From positions 1,054,001 to 1,118,000 of the forward strand of contig CANLVP010000001.1 in the NCBI GenBank assembly GCA_947494675.1: 64,000 nt of DNA, given 5' to 3'. Shown in pieces: positions 19,306-29,362 of this stretch. The notes beneath the pieces were generated by a model, which saw only the letters and a program-made list of their open reading frames with translations, was not told the DNA's origin and made no database searches. The stretch is from an uncultured Paracoccaceae bacterium. GTDB lineage: Bacteria; Pseudomonadota; Alphaproteobacteria; Rhodobacterales; Rhodobacteraceae. Made by a program: the position numbers and the translations under genes. Numbering within the stretch: position 1 is the stretch's first letter; every line of letters starts with the position of its first letter.

Positions 19306-20196
19306 ATGCTTAAAGCCCGACACGGTCACGCCGCCCTTCTCTGTCTTTCGCTAATGTCTTTGGCGTCCAATGCCACGGCGGACACTTTGCGCATCTTGCA
19401 CGCATTTGCTTGGCCGCATGACGGGATCGTGGGGCTGTCCGGATTAGAGATGTCAGAAGACGGGTCAGCCTTCACAACGATCAGTGACAGGGGCTGGATC
19501 ATTACCGGCACGATCATGCGGCAAGCGGGCGAGATGACCGAGGTAACTGTGGAGCAACACCTGCCGCTCCTGGGGAACGATGGTTTGCCGGTTGCGGCCC
19601 GCCGGGTCGGCGATTGGTCAGATGCCGAGGGCCTCGCCGTTCACGCCGATGGCCGGTTTTGGGTGGCCTACGAGCGTTGGGCGCGTGTGGCAGAGCACCC
19701 CGGCCCGACGCAGGCCAGCAAATGGATCAGGGATCACCCCACCTTTGCGCAATTCAGTGACAATCGACAGCTTGAGGCGTTGGCGCTTCACCCTAACGGC
19801 GATCTGTTTGCCTTTAGTGAGGAACCTCTGGCGGATGGGTTTCCAATTTACCGATTGCGGGATGGCACGTGGGGCATCGACGGCACAATCACACAAAGCG
19901 ATAGCTATGCCATCGTTGGTGCGGATTTTGACCATGACGGCGCACTTTACCTGTTAGAGCGCAAATTGGTGTTGGGCGTGTGGTGGCAAAGCCGGGTGCG
20001 GCGGATTGCTGACATGGCCGCGCCCGACCAGATCGAAACACTCTGGGAATCGCAGCGCGGGGCATATGACAACCTTGAAGGTCTCAGCGTTTGGTATGAT
20101 GACGACGGTCTGCGCGTGACCATGGTGACGGACAACAATAGCGACGTTGACGAGCCAACAACATTTGTCGAGGCAAGATTGGAAGTCGATCCGTAG
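19306..20196 (+). CDS. Esterase-like phytase-family secreted protein
   Basis: 296-residue periplasmic protein of the PF13449-like group (esterase-like activity of phytase family), a beta-propeller fold. A signal peptide is visible (ending LASNATA|DTL). Characteristic stretches are GLSGLEMSEDGSAFTTISDRG, DAEGLAVHADGRFWVAYER, NRQLEALALHPNGDLFAF and DNLEGLSVWYDDDGL, i.e. repeated blades with acidic metal-binding residues. The ATG at 19306 starts the signal peptide; the frame is open upstream to 19147 but adds no sensible leader. Its substrate is unknown; location suggests processing of phosphorylated or glycan material. Confidence 0.8.
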   Translation: MLKARHGHAALLCLSLMSLASNATADTLRILHAFAWPHDGIVGLSGLEMSEDGSAFTTISDRGWIITGTIMRQAGEMTEVTVEQHLPLLGNDGLPVAARRVGDWSDAEGLAVHADGRFWVAYERWARVAEHPGPTQASKWIRDHPTFAQFSDNRQLEALALHPNGDLFAFSEEPLADGFPIYRLRDGTWGIDGTITQSDSYAIVGADFDHDGALYLLERKLVLGVWWQSRVRRIADMAAPDQIETLWESQRGAYDNLEGLSVWYDDDGLRVTMVTDNNSDVDEPTTFVEARLEVDP

Positions 20197-20199
20197 CGG

Positions 20200-21366
20200 T
20201 TAATCTTGGCCCGATAGGTCGCGGGTAAAGACCTTGTCCGCCACATCATCCAACGCAGCGTCTTGGCGGTTCGCCACGATCACATCAGAGATTTCCTTGA
20301 ACGCATCTAGATCGGTCATGACGGTCGAATTGAAGAATGTCTCTTCTTTGAGGTGCGGTTCAAACACCACGACTTCGATCCCTTTTGCCTTGATCCGTTT
20401 CATGATCCCCTGGATGGAGCTGTCGCGGAAGTTGTCGGACCCTGCCTTCATCGTCAGCCGATAAACGCCGACCGTCTTTGGACGCATCGCGACGATTTGT
20501 TCGGCCAAAAAGTCCTTGCGCGTGGTGTTGGCATCAACAATCGCACGGATCATGTTTTGGGGGATATTGGCGTAGTTGGCCAAGAGCTGCTTGCTGTCTT
20601 TCGGCAGGCAATAACCGCCATACCCAAAAGACGGGTTGTTGTAATAGTCGCCAACACGGGGGTCGGCGCTGACCCCGTTGATAATCTCGCGGCTATCAAG
20701 ACCAAGGCTCAACGCGTAGCTGTCGAGTTCGTTGAAATAGGCGACCCGCATGGCAAGGAAGGTATTGGCAAAAAGCTTGATCGCTTCGGCCTCTGCCGGA
20801 CCAGTCAGCAGGACCGGGACATCGTCCTTTTCGGCGGCCGCAAGCAGGGTATCGGCGAAAAGGCGGGCACGGTCTGAACGCTCGCCAACCACGATCCGGC
20901 TGGGGTAGAGGTTATCGTGCAAGGCGTGGCCTTCACGCAAGAATTCAGGGCTAAAGATGACCTGATCGGTGCCGATGTCGGCGCTGACCTTTTCGGTGAA
21001 ACCCACCGGAATGGTTGATTTGATCACGATTGTCGCTTGCGTGTTCAACGCGATCACGTCGCGGATCACAGCCTCAACCGAGGATGTGTCAAAATAGGCG
21101 GTATCGGCGTCATAGTTGGTGGGCGTCGCGATAATCACAAAGTCCGCGTCAGCATAGGCCAGCGCCTTGTCAGTGGTGGCTTTCAGGTTCAACCCACCCT
21201 TGGCGAGCCGCTTTTCGATCTCTGGGTCCATGATCGGGGCTTTGCCAGCATTCAGTGCCGCGACCCTGTCTTCATCAAGATCAACAGCAACAACATCATG
21301 TTGACCGGCCAAAAGAACGGCATTCGACAGGCCAACATAGCCAATTCCAGCAATCGCGATTTTCAT
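20200..21366 (-). CDS. ugd: UDP-glucose 6-dehydrogenase
   Basis: 388-residue NAD-dependent enzyme oxidising UDP-glucose to UDP-glucuronate, feeding the 4-epimerase and glycosyltransferases of this locus. The N-terminus [15 protein letters not shown] is the dinucleotide-binding loop, GFTEKV and SPEFLREG follow, and the catalytic cysteine is in [11 protein letters not shown]. The ATG at 21366 is preceded by a GGCAGAG ribosome-binding site; an upstream in-frame start would add only six residues. Probably downstream of the LTA-synthase-like gene in one unit (79 bases apart). Confidence 0.95.
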   Translation of the reverse strand: MKIAIAGIGYVGLSNAVLLAGQHDVVAVDLDEDRVAALNAGKAPIMDPEIEKRLAKGGLNLKATTDKALAYADADFVIIATPTNYDADTAYFDTSSVEAVIRDVIALNTQATIVIKSTIPVGFTEKVSADIGTDQVIFSPEFLREGHALHDNLYPSRIVVGERSDRARLFADTLLAAAEKDDVPVLLTGPAEAEAIKLFANTFLAMRVAYFNELDSYALSLGLDSREIINGVSADPRVGDYYNNPSFGYGGYCLPKDSKQLLANYANIPQNMIRAIVDANTTRKDFLAEQIVAMRPKTVGVYRLTMKAGSDNFRDSSIQGIMKRIKAKGIEVVVFEPHLKEETFFNSTVMTDLDAFKEISDVIVANRQDAALDDVADKVFTRDLSGQD

Positions 21367-21445
21367 AACTCTGCCTTCACACAAACTTCTTGGGTGGTCT
21401 TATCACCGACAACCGCGGCATTGCCAGCGATCCAGATGATGATGG

Positions 21446-23227
21446 TTATTGGCTGTGTCCGAGGGGTAGGGCGTCATGGTCATCAATCATGTCCTCAAAC
21501 GCCGGCATTTGGACAGATTTGGGCGCAACTGGCGCTGCGTCAAAGAGCGTTTCGTGACCCTCCCAAATCTGGCAGTCAAAGCCACGTACCCGGCAACCCG
21601 CCAACGACTGCGCATCAACGTCGTACCAGAAAATCTTGCCCGTGATGAAGTTCCCAAAGACGATGTCGTCGTGGCTTGGAAGGCTTTGCCTAAAGGTCTG
21701 TGCGTCGATTGGATTTGTGAGGGACAAGGCCATATCGCGTAGGTCAGTGTTGAGTAGATAGGTTTGCTGAGTTTCGCGTTTGATATCTGGATGCAGCACA
21801 ATCAGCGGCAAGCGATTGAGCGCCATATCGCTTAGGAAACCGTCGCCGCCGACGGCTTCACGGCCCTCATCTGAGGTAATGATCACGACGGTGTTGTCCA
21901 TCAGGTCACGGGATTGCAGCCCTTCAATTAAGGTCGCGACAGCACCGTCAGCCGCTTGAAGTGCAGCGGCGCGGGTCGGATCATCTACACCGGGGACATT
22001 GTAAGGCGCATGCGTGCCGGTCGTCAGTGTGCCGACAAACCACGGTTGATCTGCGGGCAAGGTGTCAATGTAGTCGAGCGTTCGTTCCATGAGTGACAGG
22101 TCGTCGATCCCCCAGCCATTGCGGCTGCGGGCCTCGTCCCACGACGCGTCGCCAAGGGTGATCTCAAATCCCAGATGAGCCAGAATGGTGTCTTTCGACA
22201 TATAGGCCAGGGGTGCCGATTGCAGGAATGCGGTGTGATATCCCGCATCGCGCAACTGATTGGGCAAAGCCAAACGTGCTACGTCTGACGTCGGGTCCAG
22301 CTCTTCCCATTTCGGGAAGCGCTGCAGGAACGACGGGGTATCACCGGTCAGCGTTGCATAAAGCCCATTGGCGGTGATGATTTGACGGCTGACGAAATTC
22401 TCAAACTGAAGGCCCTGCGCGCCAAGCGATTTGAGGGTATCCATGTCTCCCCTGTCCAAACTGGCGAGCGAAAGACCTTCGAGGTAGACGATCATAAGAT
22501 TGTAGTTGCCCGGCCCTTGGATCGGTTCACTTGACCAGGCCAACGATGCGTCCGCTGGCTTGTTGAGATCGGACGGTAGGTTGGCCTGACCGGTGACCGG
22601 AATGATCGGAGCAGTCTGTATCCAATTGGGCGCATCGGGGTAGGAGGCGACACCAAAGAACCCAATGAAAGCGACGACTGGCATCATCGCATAACCTGCG
22701 ATCATTCGAATGTGCCGCTGCATCATAAAGACCATGCCGATCAGAGCGGCCACACCGATCACGCCAGCGTATTTCACCGCATCTTCAGTCAAGGAGCCAC
22801 GCACAAAGGTCGGATCAAGCCCCATACCGAGGGTCGACATGCGGATATGGTCAAAGTTGAATTTCACATGTTCGACGTTCGCGGCAAGAAACAGCACAAA
22901 GACCACGACAGCGATCCGAAAGACGGTCTTACCAAGAAAACACATCACCGCCGCCGCCAAGATCGCGAAGCCAAGATCGTGGGCGAAACCCCGCGCGACC
23001 ACACCGGCATTGTCGGCAAACCACTGCGATTGCGCAGCGCCGAATGTCATTCCGGCCACCGCTTCGGGCCCTTCGAGGAGCTCGCGTTCTTCCATCAGCT
23101 TGCGAACAGCATCAAAGCTTGAAACCCGTAGCGCCAACGCCCGCCATGCGACGCTCATAAATGCCAACACCCAGAAGTAGCTGACAAACTGCTGCCAGCG
23201 TGGTGTCGTTGTGGGTTCTGTTTGCAT
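21446..23227 (-). CDS. LTA synthase-like sulfatase-fold phosphoglycerol transferase
   Basis: 593-residue membrane enzyme. Four or five transmembrane helices (about 12-200) precede an extracytoplasmic alkaline-phosphatase/sulfatase domain (about 240-560). The nucleophile is probably the Thr in ANGLYATLTG; metal and substrate residues are likely in GTHAPYN and ITSDEGRE. This is the architecture of LtaS and the OpgB/EptA relatives. In a Gram-negative capsule locus it most likely transfers phosphoglycerol (or a similar phospho-group) to a glycan. ATG 23227 is preferred over a TTG at 23239. Confidence 0.82.
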   Translation of the reverse strand: MQTEPTTTPRWQQFVSYFWVLAFMSVAWRALALRVSSFDAVRKLMEERELLEGPEAVAGMTFGAAQSQWFADNAGVVARGFAHDLGFAILAAAVMCFLGKTVFRIAVVVFVLFLAANVEHVKFNFDHIRMSTLGMGLDPTFVRGSLTEDAVKYAGVIGVAALIGMVFMMQRHIRMIAGYAMMPVVAFIGFFGVASYPDAPNWIQTAPIIPVTGQANLPSDLNKPADASLAWSSEPIQGPGNYNLMIVYLEGLSLASLDRGDMDTLKSLGAQGLQFENFVSRQIITANGLYATLTGDTPSFLQRFPKWEELDPTSDVARLALPNQLRDAGYHTAFLQSAPLAYMSKDTILAHLGFEITLGDASWDEARSRNGWGIDDLSLMERTLDYIDTLPADQPWFVGTLTTGTHAPYNVPGVDDPTRAAALQAADGAVATLIEGLQSRDLMDNTVVIITSDEGREAVGGDGFLSDMALNRLPLIVLHPDIKRETQQTYLLNTDLRDMALSLTNPIDAQTFRQSLPSHDDIVFGNFITGKIFWYDVDAQSLAGCRVRGFDCQIWEGHETLFDAAPVAPKSVQMPAFEDMIDDHDALPLGHSQ

Positions 23228-23333
23228 AGGAAAACTCAAATCAGGTCATCATGAAAATCGTGCCGGTGACGTTAGGACTTCAACTGGCATCCGTCAAAGC
23301 GTACTGCCGGTGACCTACGCTTAACATGTTGAA

Positions 23334-23350
23334 CTGTATTAGAAATACAG
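23334..23350. promoter_or_regulatory. Palindrome upstream of manC
   Basis: CTGTATT-AGA-AATACAG is a perfect 7-bp dyad with a 3-base centre, 130 bases upstream of the manC start and 107 bases upstream of the divergent LTA-synthase-like gene. It has the size of a dimeric repressor operator; the binding protein is unknown. Confidence 0.4.
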
Positions 23351-23479
23351 CAATAACCGCTTTGGTGTCATGCTTTTGCCAATTTCGTATGTCATTGAGC
23401 GCACTAGCGAATTGAACTGGTTTCAAGTAATTTCCATAGAACCCGTTACCGAAAGCGGGCAACGACCACGAGGTTTCGA

Positions 23480-24904
23480 ATGAAGAGCATCATGCCGGTG
23501 TTGCTATGCGGCGGATCGGGCACGCGCCTTTGGCCGCTGTCGCGCAAAAGCTATCCCAAGCAATTTGCGCCGCTGATTGGCGATGAGAGCCTGTTTCAGG
23601 CATCAACGCGCCGCCTTTCCGGGCCTGCATTTGGTGCCCCCGTCGTTGTGACCGCCGATCCGTTCCGCTTTATCGTCGTTGAACAACTTGCCGCAATTGA
23701 AGTTGCCGCTGCTGCCGTCCTGATCGAACCAGAGGGGCGTGATACCGGGCCTGCTGTGTTGTCGGCTGCACTTCATGCTCGGGCCGCTGATCCTGAGACT
23801 TTGATGCTGGTTGCGCCATCTGACCACGTGATCCCCGACAGTGATGCCTTTGTTGCGGCCGTCGAGGCGGCACGCCCTGCAGCCGAAACCGGAAATCTTG
23901 TAACCTTTGGGATCGCGCCGGACCGGCCCGAAACCGGTTATGGCTACCTTGAACTTGAAGCGGCGGTTGAAGCGGGCGCTGAGCCTTCACCATTGCCTTT
24001 GGCTGCGTTCGTCGAAAAACCAGATGCGACGCGGGCCGCTGACATGTTGGCCTCTGGCAAATACCTTTGGAATGCGGGGATTTTCTTGTTCCGCGCGGAC
24101 GTCATCTGCAAGGCGTTCGAGGCTCACGCGCCTGAAATGTACGCCGCTGTCAGCGCAGCGCTTGAAAAGGCGCAACGTGATCTCGGCTTTACCCGGCTTG
24201 ACCCGACACATTGGGCCGATGCGCCCGCACTGTCCGTGGATTATGCGGTGATGGAAAAAGCCGCGAACCTGACCGTGGTGCCGTTTTCGTCCAGTTGGTC
24301 GGATCTGGGCGATTGGGCCGCGGTCTGGCGCGAAACCCAGAAAGACGGCCTTGCGTTGTCAGGGCCCGCCACGCAAATCGATTGCCAAAACACGCTCTTG
24401 CGGTCGGAGAACGGCGCGCAGGAAATCGTGGGCATTGGCCTGACGGATATGATCGCCGTCGCGATGCCCGATGCCGTTTTGGTGGCGCACAAAGATCGCG
24501 CGCAAGAGGTGAAGCAAGCCGTCGCAGCGCTGAAGGAAAAGCAAGCGCCACAGGCCGTTTCCTTTCCCAAAGATCACCGCCCCTGGGGTTGGTTTGAAAG
24601 CCTCGTGATTGGCGGCAGGTTTCAGGTAAAACGAATCGTCGTGCACCCCGGTGCCGCACTCAGCTTGCAATCGCATCACCACCGGTCCGAACACTGGATC
24701 GTCGTGGAAGGCACGGCCAAAGTCACTGTTGACGACGAAGTAAAGCTCGTGAGCGAAAACCAATCGGTCTATATTCCGCTTGGCGCCGTCCACCGGATGG
24801 AAAACCCCGGCAAACTGCCGATGGTCCTGATCGAGGTGCAAACTGGGTCTTATCTCGGTGAAGACGATATTACTCGCTACGAAGATGTCTATGCCCGTGA
24901 CTAA
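23480..24904 (+). CDS. manC: Mannose-1-phosphate guanylyltransferase/mannose-6-phosphate isomerase
   Basis: 474-residue bifunctional type II PMI-GMP enzyme (ManC/AlgA/CpsB family) producing GDP-mannose. The N-terminal nucleotidyltransferase domain has the GGSGTRLWPLSRKSYPKQF pyrophosphorylase signature and FVEKP; the C-terminal cupin (about 360-470) has RPWGWFE and the metal-binding QSHHHRSEHW followed by GTAKV. Full family length. It starts a plus-strand unit continued by a glycosyltransferase-like gene and a flippase. GDP-mannose is therefore a likely precursor of the polymer; no phosphomannomutase (manB) is in the window. Confidence 0.95.
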   Translation: MKSIMPVLLCGGSGTRLWPLSRKSYPKQFAPLIGDESLFQASTRRLSGPAFGAPVVVTADPFRFIVVEQLAAIEVAAAAVLIEPEGRDTGPAVLSAALHARAADPETLMLVAPSDHVIPDSDAFVAAVEAARPAAETGNLVTFGIAPDRPETGYGYLELEAAVEAGAEPSPLPLAAFVEKPDATRAADMLASGKYLWNAGIFLFRADVICKAFEAHAPEMYAAVSAALEKAQRDLGFTRLDPTHWADAPALSVDYAVMEKAANLTVVPFSSSWSDLGDWAAVWRETQKDGLALSGPATQIDCQNTLLRSENGAQEIVGIGLTDMIAVAMPDAVLVAHKDRAQEVKQAVAALKEKQAPQAVSFPKDHRPWGWFESLVIGGRFQVKRIVVHPGAALSLQSHHHRSEHWIVVEGTAKVTVDDEVKLVSENQSVYIPLGAVHRMENPGKLPMVLIEVQTGSYLGEDDITRYEDVYARD

Positions 24905-24991
24905 TTCTGGGACCGGCCAGCGTTTGAAGCGATACAGCTCGCCCTCCGAAGGCATGCCGTACTACGTTGCGATTTGGCTGTTTTCTTCGTG

Positions 24992-26122
24992 ATGGATCAC
25001 CGCAACCAGAACCTGGCCTCGGCGTTGGCAGCACGACGTTTGACGCGCGGCTTCCGGCGTTTGGCTGGCGCGCATATGCAGCGCCGCTTTTCGCAGCAAG
25101 CAAAAGTTCGGTTGGTGATCTACTACGAACCAAACCGCATCAGCTATGCACAGGTCTTTCCGTTTTTTCACTATCACCAACAGCTGGCCGACCGATTTGG
25201 TGTTGAAATCCGCGGTGTCCCGTTTGATGCGCTTCTGAATGGCGATGGTGGCCCGATTACCGATGCTGACATCGTTATTTTGCAGCCATGGTTTACGATT
25301 ACCCCTGCCGACCTCACACGGGTTTGGGAAACGGCGCGAGGCAAAAACCCGAACGCGGAAATCTCTTTTCTTGATTCATATGCGCATAACGACCTGAGGT
25401 TGGCGCGGCATCTGCCCAATGACCTCAAGCACTACATCAAGAAATCCTTGTTTGTAGATCCGGCCCACTACGCGACGCCCTTCCGCGGCGATACGATGAT
25501 GATGGATTACTACGCCAATCTATTTGGCGTTGAAGCTGAAGCACCCGATTTTCAGGTGCCGCCTGACTTTCACAACAAACTTCAGCTTTCGCCGAATTTT
25601 CTGACAGCACCGCATTTTGTTAATGCGTTTTCCGGACCAAAGCCGCCGCCAGTCGAAGGGCGTAGTCTGGATATGCAGCTGCGCCTTGGGAAAAAAGGCG
25701 GCGAACTCTATAGCGCAATGCGGCATGCGTCGCTTGATGCGGTTGCCAAAATTCCGAATTTACGCGTTTCACCGGCAGGCTCACTCGACTATGCGGCCTA
25801 CATGGCAGAGATGCAGCAATCCAAGCTGTGCTTTAGCCCCTTTGGATATGGCGAGCTATGCTGGCGAGATATTGAGGCAATTCAAACGGGCGCTGTCATG
25901 ATTAAGCCGGACATGTCCCATCTGCGCACATTGCCTGACCTCTACGAACCCAGTGTGACATACCTGCCCGTCGCTTGGGACTTTAGTGACCTGTCCGACG
26001 TCGTGACAGCCGCACTTGCAGACCCCTTGCGATGCCAGACCATCGCGGATACCGCATGGTCGCGCGCCAAAAGCTACCTCGATGACGCCAATTTCGTCGA
26101 TGACATTGCATTTTTGTTTTAG
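24992..26122 (+). CDS. Putative glycosyltransferase (exostosin/GT-B-like)
   Basis: 376-residue protein without a signal peptide or transmembrane helix. The C-terminal half has SPFGYGELCWRDIEAIQTG, the Gly-rich loop plus Glu motif found in exostosin-like and related GT-B enzymes, followed by PDLYEPSVTYLPVAWDFSDL. The N-terminal half is not recognisable. The start is uncertain: ATG 24992 is preceded by GTG 24989 and TTG 24974, none with a good ribosome-binding site. Between manC and a Wzx-like flippase in the same direction, so a role in repeat-unit assembly is likely. Confidence 0.65.
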   Translation: MDHRNQNLASALAARRLTRGFRRLAGAHMQRRFSQQAKVRLVIYYEPNRISYAQVFPFFHYHQQLADRFGVEIRGVPFDALLNGDGGPITDADIVILQPWFTITPADLTRVWETARGKNPNAEISFLDSYAHNDLRLARHLPNDLKHYIKKSLFVDPAHYATPFRGDTMMMDYYANLFGVEAEAPDFQVPPDFHNKLQLSPNFLTAPHFVNAFSGPKPPPVEGRSLDMQLRLGKKGGELYSAMRHASLDAVAKIPNLRVSPAGSLDYAAYMAEMQQSKLCFSPFGYGELCWRDIEAIQTGAVMIKPDMSHLRTLPDLYEPSVTYLPVAWDFSDLSDVVTAALADPLRCQTIADTAWSRAKSYLDDANFVDDIAFLF

Positions 26123-26175
26123 GCCAAACCAGACGCACGTATGAAGACCGCGACGAAAGGGCCAATGGCTTAAGC

Positions 26176-27534
26176 ATGGAAACGCAATCATCCGAACCAA
26201 GGCGGCTTAAGGCGCGCGCGGTCAGCGCGGGCGGGTGGAACACGTTCATCACCATCGCAACGCAGGCATTACGGCTTTTGAGCAACTTGATCCTGACGCG
26301 ATTGTTGTTGCCAGAGGCCTTTGGCATGATCGCCCTGACCGGTGTGTTCCTTACCGCTATCGCGCTTTTTACTGATATTGGCGTCAATCGCAGCATCACG
26401 CGCGAACCCGATGGCGAAGATCCAAAGTTCTTGCGCGTGGCATGGGTCATTAAGATCCTCAGGGGCATTGCGGTGGCCACTGGTGTTCTCGTGATCGCGG
26501 TCTTTCTCTACTTTTTTGGATCGAGCGCCTTTCCTGCAGCATCAGTCTATGCGCAGCCCGAATTGCCCGGCCTAATCGCACTGACCGCGCTTTCGCCAAT
26601 CCTGTTGGGCGCAGTCTCGACCAACTTTGACGTTGCGGTGCGGCGGCTCGAATATTGGCGTTTTGCCTTTATCTTGATCGTAGCTCAGGTGCTGTCGCTC
26701 GTCGCGATGGTCGCCTTTGCGATGATCAACCCAACAGTTTGGGCGCTCGTGCTTGGGATGTTGGTCAATGGCGCAGTGCAATGTGTGCTCTCGTTTTGGA
26801 TGATCCCCGGACCTGCCATGCGCTGGACATGGGACCGCGACATTGCTTTGCGGATATGGAACTTTGGCAAGTGGTTGATCGGGTCTTCCGTAATGACCTT
26901 TGTCGCGCGCAACACGGATAAATTCGTGATGGGCGGGATTATGACCTCTGCCGGGTTTGGCATCCTGACAATCGCCCAGACATGGATCGCGGCAGGAACC
27001 ACGTTTGTTGCCCGGCTGACAGAAGGCGTCGGATTCCCGCTGATCGCCGAGGTGATGCGGACCCGCCCGGGCGAGCTTCAAACGCTGTATCCAAGGTATC
27101 AACGCGTCGTAGATTTGATCTGCGTGACCGGGTTCGTGTTTTGCTACTTTGCCGGACAGCTCTTTATCGAATTGCTCTATTCAACAACTTACGCGACAGC
27201 CGGTTCCTATATTCAGCTGTTGTCCCCGACCTTTCTCTTGTTGCGGTTTGATGCGCTTGGAAACTTGATCCTCAACGCGGGCAAAAGCCGGGGCACGGCA
27301 ATCGCATCTGCAATTCGTGCCGCCGCAGTCTGCGTGCTTTTGTTTTTGGGTTATCATTTGGGCGGCGTAAAAGGCGCATTGATCGGCGCCGTCTTATCCC
27401 CTGCCGTTGCAATTCCATATCTGTTGGTTTTGTCGCGACCAATCCTGGGTGATCGACAATCGGCCATCAGTATCGTCTGGCTCTTGGTCTCCCTAGTGAT
27501 CACCGGTGTCGTCTATATCACCACCTCGATCTAA
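26176..27534 (+). CDS. Oligosaccharide flippase (Wzx-like)
   Basis: 452-residue polytopic membrane protein of the MOP/PST family. About twelve hydrophobic helices can be followed from residue 15 to 450, with the N-terminal LLSNLILTRLLLPEAFGMIAL segment typical of Wzx/RfbX-like exporters. It would translocate the lipid-linked repeat unit to the periplasm for the Wzy polymerase. Follows the glycosyltransferase-like gene by 53 bases and is convergent with a GT2 gene. Confidence 0.88.
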   Translation: METQSSEPRRLKARAVSAGGWNTFITIATQALRLLSNLILTRLLLPEAFGMIALTGVFLTAIALFTDIGVNRSITREPDGEDPKFLRVAWVIKILRGIAVATGVLVIAVFLYFFGSSAFPAASVYAQPELPGLIALTALSPILLGAVSTNFDVAVRRLEYWRFAFILIVAQVLSLVAMVAFAMINPTVWALVLGMLVNGAVQCVLSFWMIPGPAMRWTWDRDIALRIWNFGKWLIGSSVMTFVARNTDKFVMGGIMTSAGFGILTIAQTWIAAGTTFVARLTEGVGFPLIAEVMRTRPGELQTLYPRYQRVVDLICVTGFVFCYFAGQLFIELLYSTTYATAGSYIQLLSPTFLLLRFDALGNLILNAGKSRGTAIASAIRAAAVCVLLFLGYHLGGVKGALIGAVLSPAVAIPYLLVLSRPILGDRQSAISIVWLLVSLVITGVVYITTSI

Positions 27535-27559
27535 CGCCTGACCGTCCGGACCCCGCACA

Positions 27560-28522
27560 CTATTTATACTCGATGAGCTTTGGTTGGTTTCCTCGAAATC
27601 GCCGCCAGTAATAGTCGAGGACACCAACACCTTCGGGGATTTTGCCCAAGGTCAGAAAGAACGCCTGCGTCAGGTCCATGCCGCGCAAGCGAAGGCGCGC
27701 GATTTGCGCGGGCAAAATCAATAGCGTCGCGAGCGCCCAACCGCCAGCGATCAGCGACAGGACATTCACAAACGGGATTAACAGCCCCCAAAGCACCGCG
27801 CGGCGGGTCTGTGGCACGTTGTGGTATTCAGGCGGTGCACCATGGATCGCGGCACCCTCGGCATAGGCGTGACCAGCGCGCCTGTTGCGCTGCCACCACT
27901 GGCCAAACCGGGTGATTGCGGCATCATGCAATGTCATGGGCGCGTCGAGACGGTGGATCGTGCCGCCCTTTTTGCGCAGCCTGACGCAGAGCTCAGGCTC
28001 TTCACCCGCGATCAGATTGGGGTCAAAGCCACCCACGGCGGTCAGTGCCGCTAAGCGCATCAAGGCATCACCGCCACATGCCTTCGCCTCACCAATCGGT
28101 GTGTCCCACTCTGCATCTATCAATCGGTTGTAGATGCTGGCATCGGGATGGCGTTCCTTGCGACGTCCACAGACTACCACGGCGGATTCATGCCCGGACA
28201 GGAAGTTTTGCGCGGTCGCGACCCAGCCGCTCTGTAACTCGCAATCGCCATCGATGAACTGGACGAACTCGAATGGGCCAACCGCTAGCAAGCCTTCTAG
28301 CCCAGCGTTGCGGGCGCGAGCCGCGGTGAACGGTAGGTCCTGATCAAGCACGACAACCCTAGCACCCAATTCCTCGGCCGCTGCGACACTGCCGTCGGTT
28401 GAACCGCTGTCGACATAGACGACGGTTTCGATCTGTTGCTTGAGCGAAGAAATGCACCCAAGGAGCCGCTCTCCTTCGTTTCGGCCGATCACGACGGCAC
28501 CTATTTTTGCGCTATTCGTCAT
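27560..28522 (-). CDS. Glycosyltransferase family 2
   Basis: 320-residue GT-A enzyme. The N-terminal strand (IGAVVIGRNEGERL), nucleotide-binding VDSGSTDGS and the DXD-type FIDGDCE motif are clear; the C-terminal 100 residues carry hydrophobic segments (LIPFVNVLSLIAGGWALATLL) that anchor it to the inner membrane. The ATG at 28522 overlaps the stop of the upstream sulfotransferase gene (ATGA). It is the last gene of the wzy-GT2-sulfotransferase-GT2 unit. The sugar transferred cannot be told. Confidence 0.9.
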   Translation of the reverse strand: MTNSAKIGAVVIGRNEGERLLGCISSLKQQIETVVYVDSGSTDGSVAAAEELGARVVVLDQDLPFTAARARNAGLEGLLAVGPFEFVQFIDGDCELQSGWVATAQNFLSGHESAVVVCGRRKERHPDASIYNRLIDAEWDTPIGEAKACGGDALMRLAALTAVGGFDPNLIAGEEPELCVRLRKKGGTIHRLDAPMTLHDAAITRFGQWWQRNRRAGHAYAEGAAIHGAPPEYHNVPQTRRAVLWGLLIPFVNVLSLIAGGWALATLLILPAQIARLRLRGMDLTQAFFLTLGKIPEGVGVLDYYWRRFRGNQPKLIEYK

Positions 28523-29361
28523 GGCGTCGCGAATGGATAGCAAAGATCAAGTACTGGATGATCGGGGAACAATTTCGCCAGCTCTGCCCGATCAGCAAGG
28601 TAGACCTTGATCAGATGATCCTGGTCTGCTTGCGAAAGCGTGGGGCGATCCTGAATGGTGCGCGAGCGTCTGATCTTATCGCGCACAGACTTTGGCACCA
28701 AGGCGCGGCGCAGCACCCTTGCGACCGGGTTGTCTATGAAGAGCGACTGGAGCGGAAAGCGGCGCACCCTTTCGGATGACACGTTTTGCGCGGGCAAATC
28801 ATGCACCCAAGAAACGGTGTCCGGTAGGTCCAGGAATTGCGCGATCTTTGCCAGTTCCGCGTCGGGGTCCTTTTTGATTTGCTCGAGGCTAGTCAGAAAT
28901 ATCTGATCCACACCATAGGCCGCGACAAAGGGCGCGATTTGCATGGCGTAGCGCCCGTATTCGGCGATTTCGGGCAAAACCTTGAGGGCTACAGACGCAT
29001 CACTGCCGACTTGTTCCATGCTCCAGGCATGGATGTAGTGGGACACCGCCCGATCAAGCGGGTTGCGGACCATGTAGATCAGTTTGGGTGCTTTCAGCGC
29101 ACCTTGCATACGTTCGAGCGTCTTGGGATGGGTCGGCAGCTTGGTGTAGTGTGTGCTCGCCTCGCCCTTCAATTGGTCGGGCTTGGCCTGATCGAACAGG
29201 GCCGCGTACCAGTCTGGTCCCTGATCGTAGACGTCATCGTCTGAGAAGTAGTTCGGCTCTTTCGGGGTGGTCATAAAGACTTGCGGCTGCGCCGCAAGCT
29301 GCGCCTGCAGTGTCGACGTGCCGCATTTCATGGCGCCGATGATCAAAAAATCGGGCAGCAT
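28519..29361 (-). CDS. Sulfotransferase (PAPS-dependent)
   Basis: 280-residue cytoplasmic sulfotransferase. The 5'-phosphosulfate loop is DFLIIGAMKCGTSTL at the N-terminus, and the 3'-phosphate loop is the RNPLDRAVSHY segment around residue 100. It lies between two GT2 genes in a tightly packed unit (one base after the upstream gene, ATGA overlap with the downstream one), so the acceptor is most likely the polysaccharide repeat unit or its lipid intermediate. No PAPS-synthesis genes are in the window. Confidence 0.88.
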   Translation of the reverse strand: MLPDFLIIGAMKCGTSTLQAQLAAQPQVFMTTPKEPNYFSDDDVYDQGPDWYAALFDQAKPDQLKGEASTHYTKLPTHPKTLERMQGALKAPKLIYMVRNPLDRAVSHYIHAWSMEQVGSDASVALKVLPEIAEYGRYAMQIAPFVAAYGVDQIFLTSLEQIKKDPDAELAKIAQFLDLPDTVSWVHDLPAQNVSSERVRRFPLQSLFIDNPVARVLRRALVPKSVRDKIRRSRTIQDRPTLSQADQDHLIKVYLADRAELAKLFPDHPVLDLCYPFATP

Positions 29362-29362
29362 C

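Noticed and set aside
27535-27559. GTCCGGAC palindrome as terminator
   Set aside because: Eight bases without loop or U-tract between convergent genes; too short to call.
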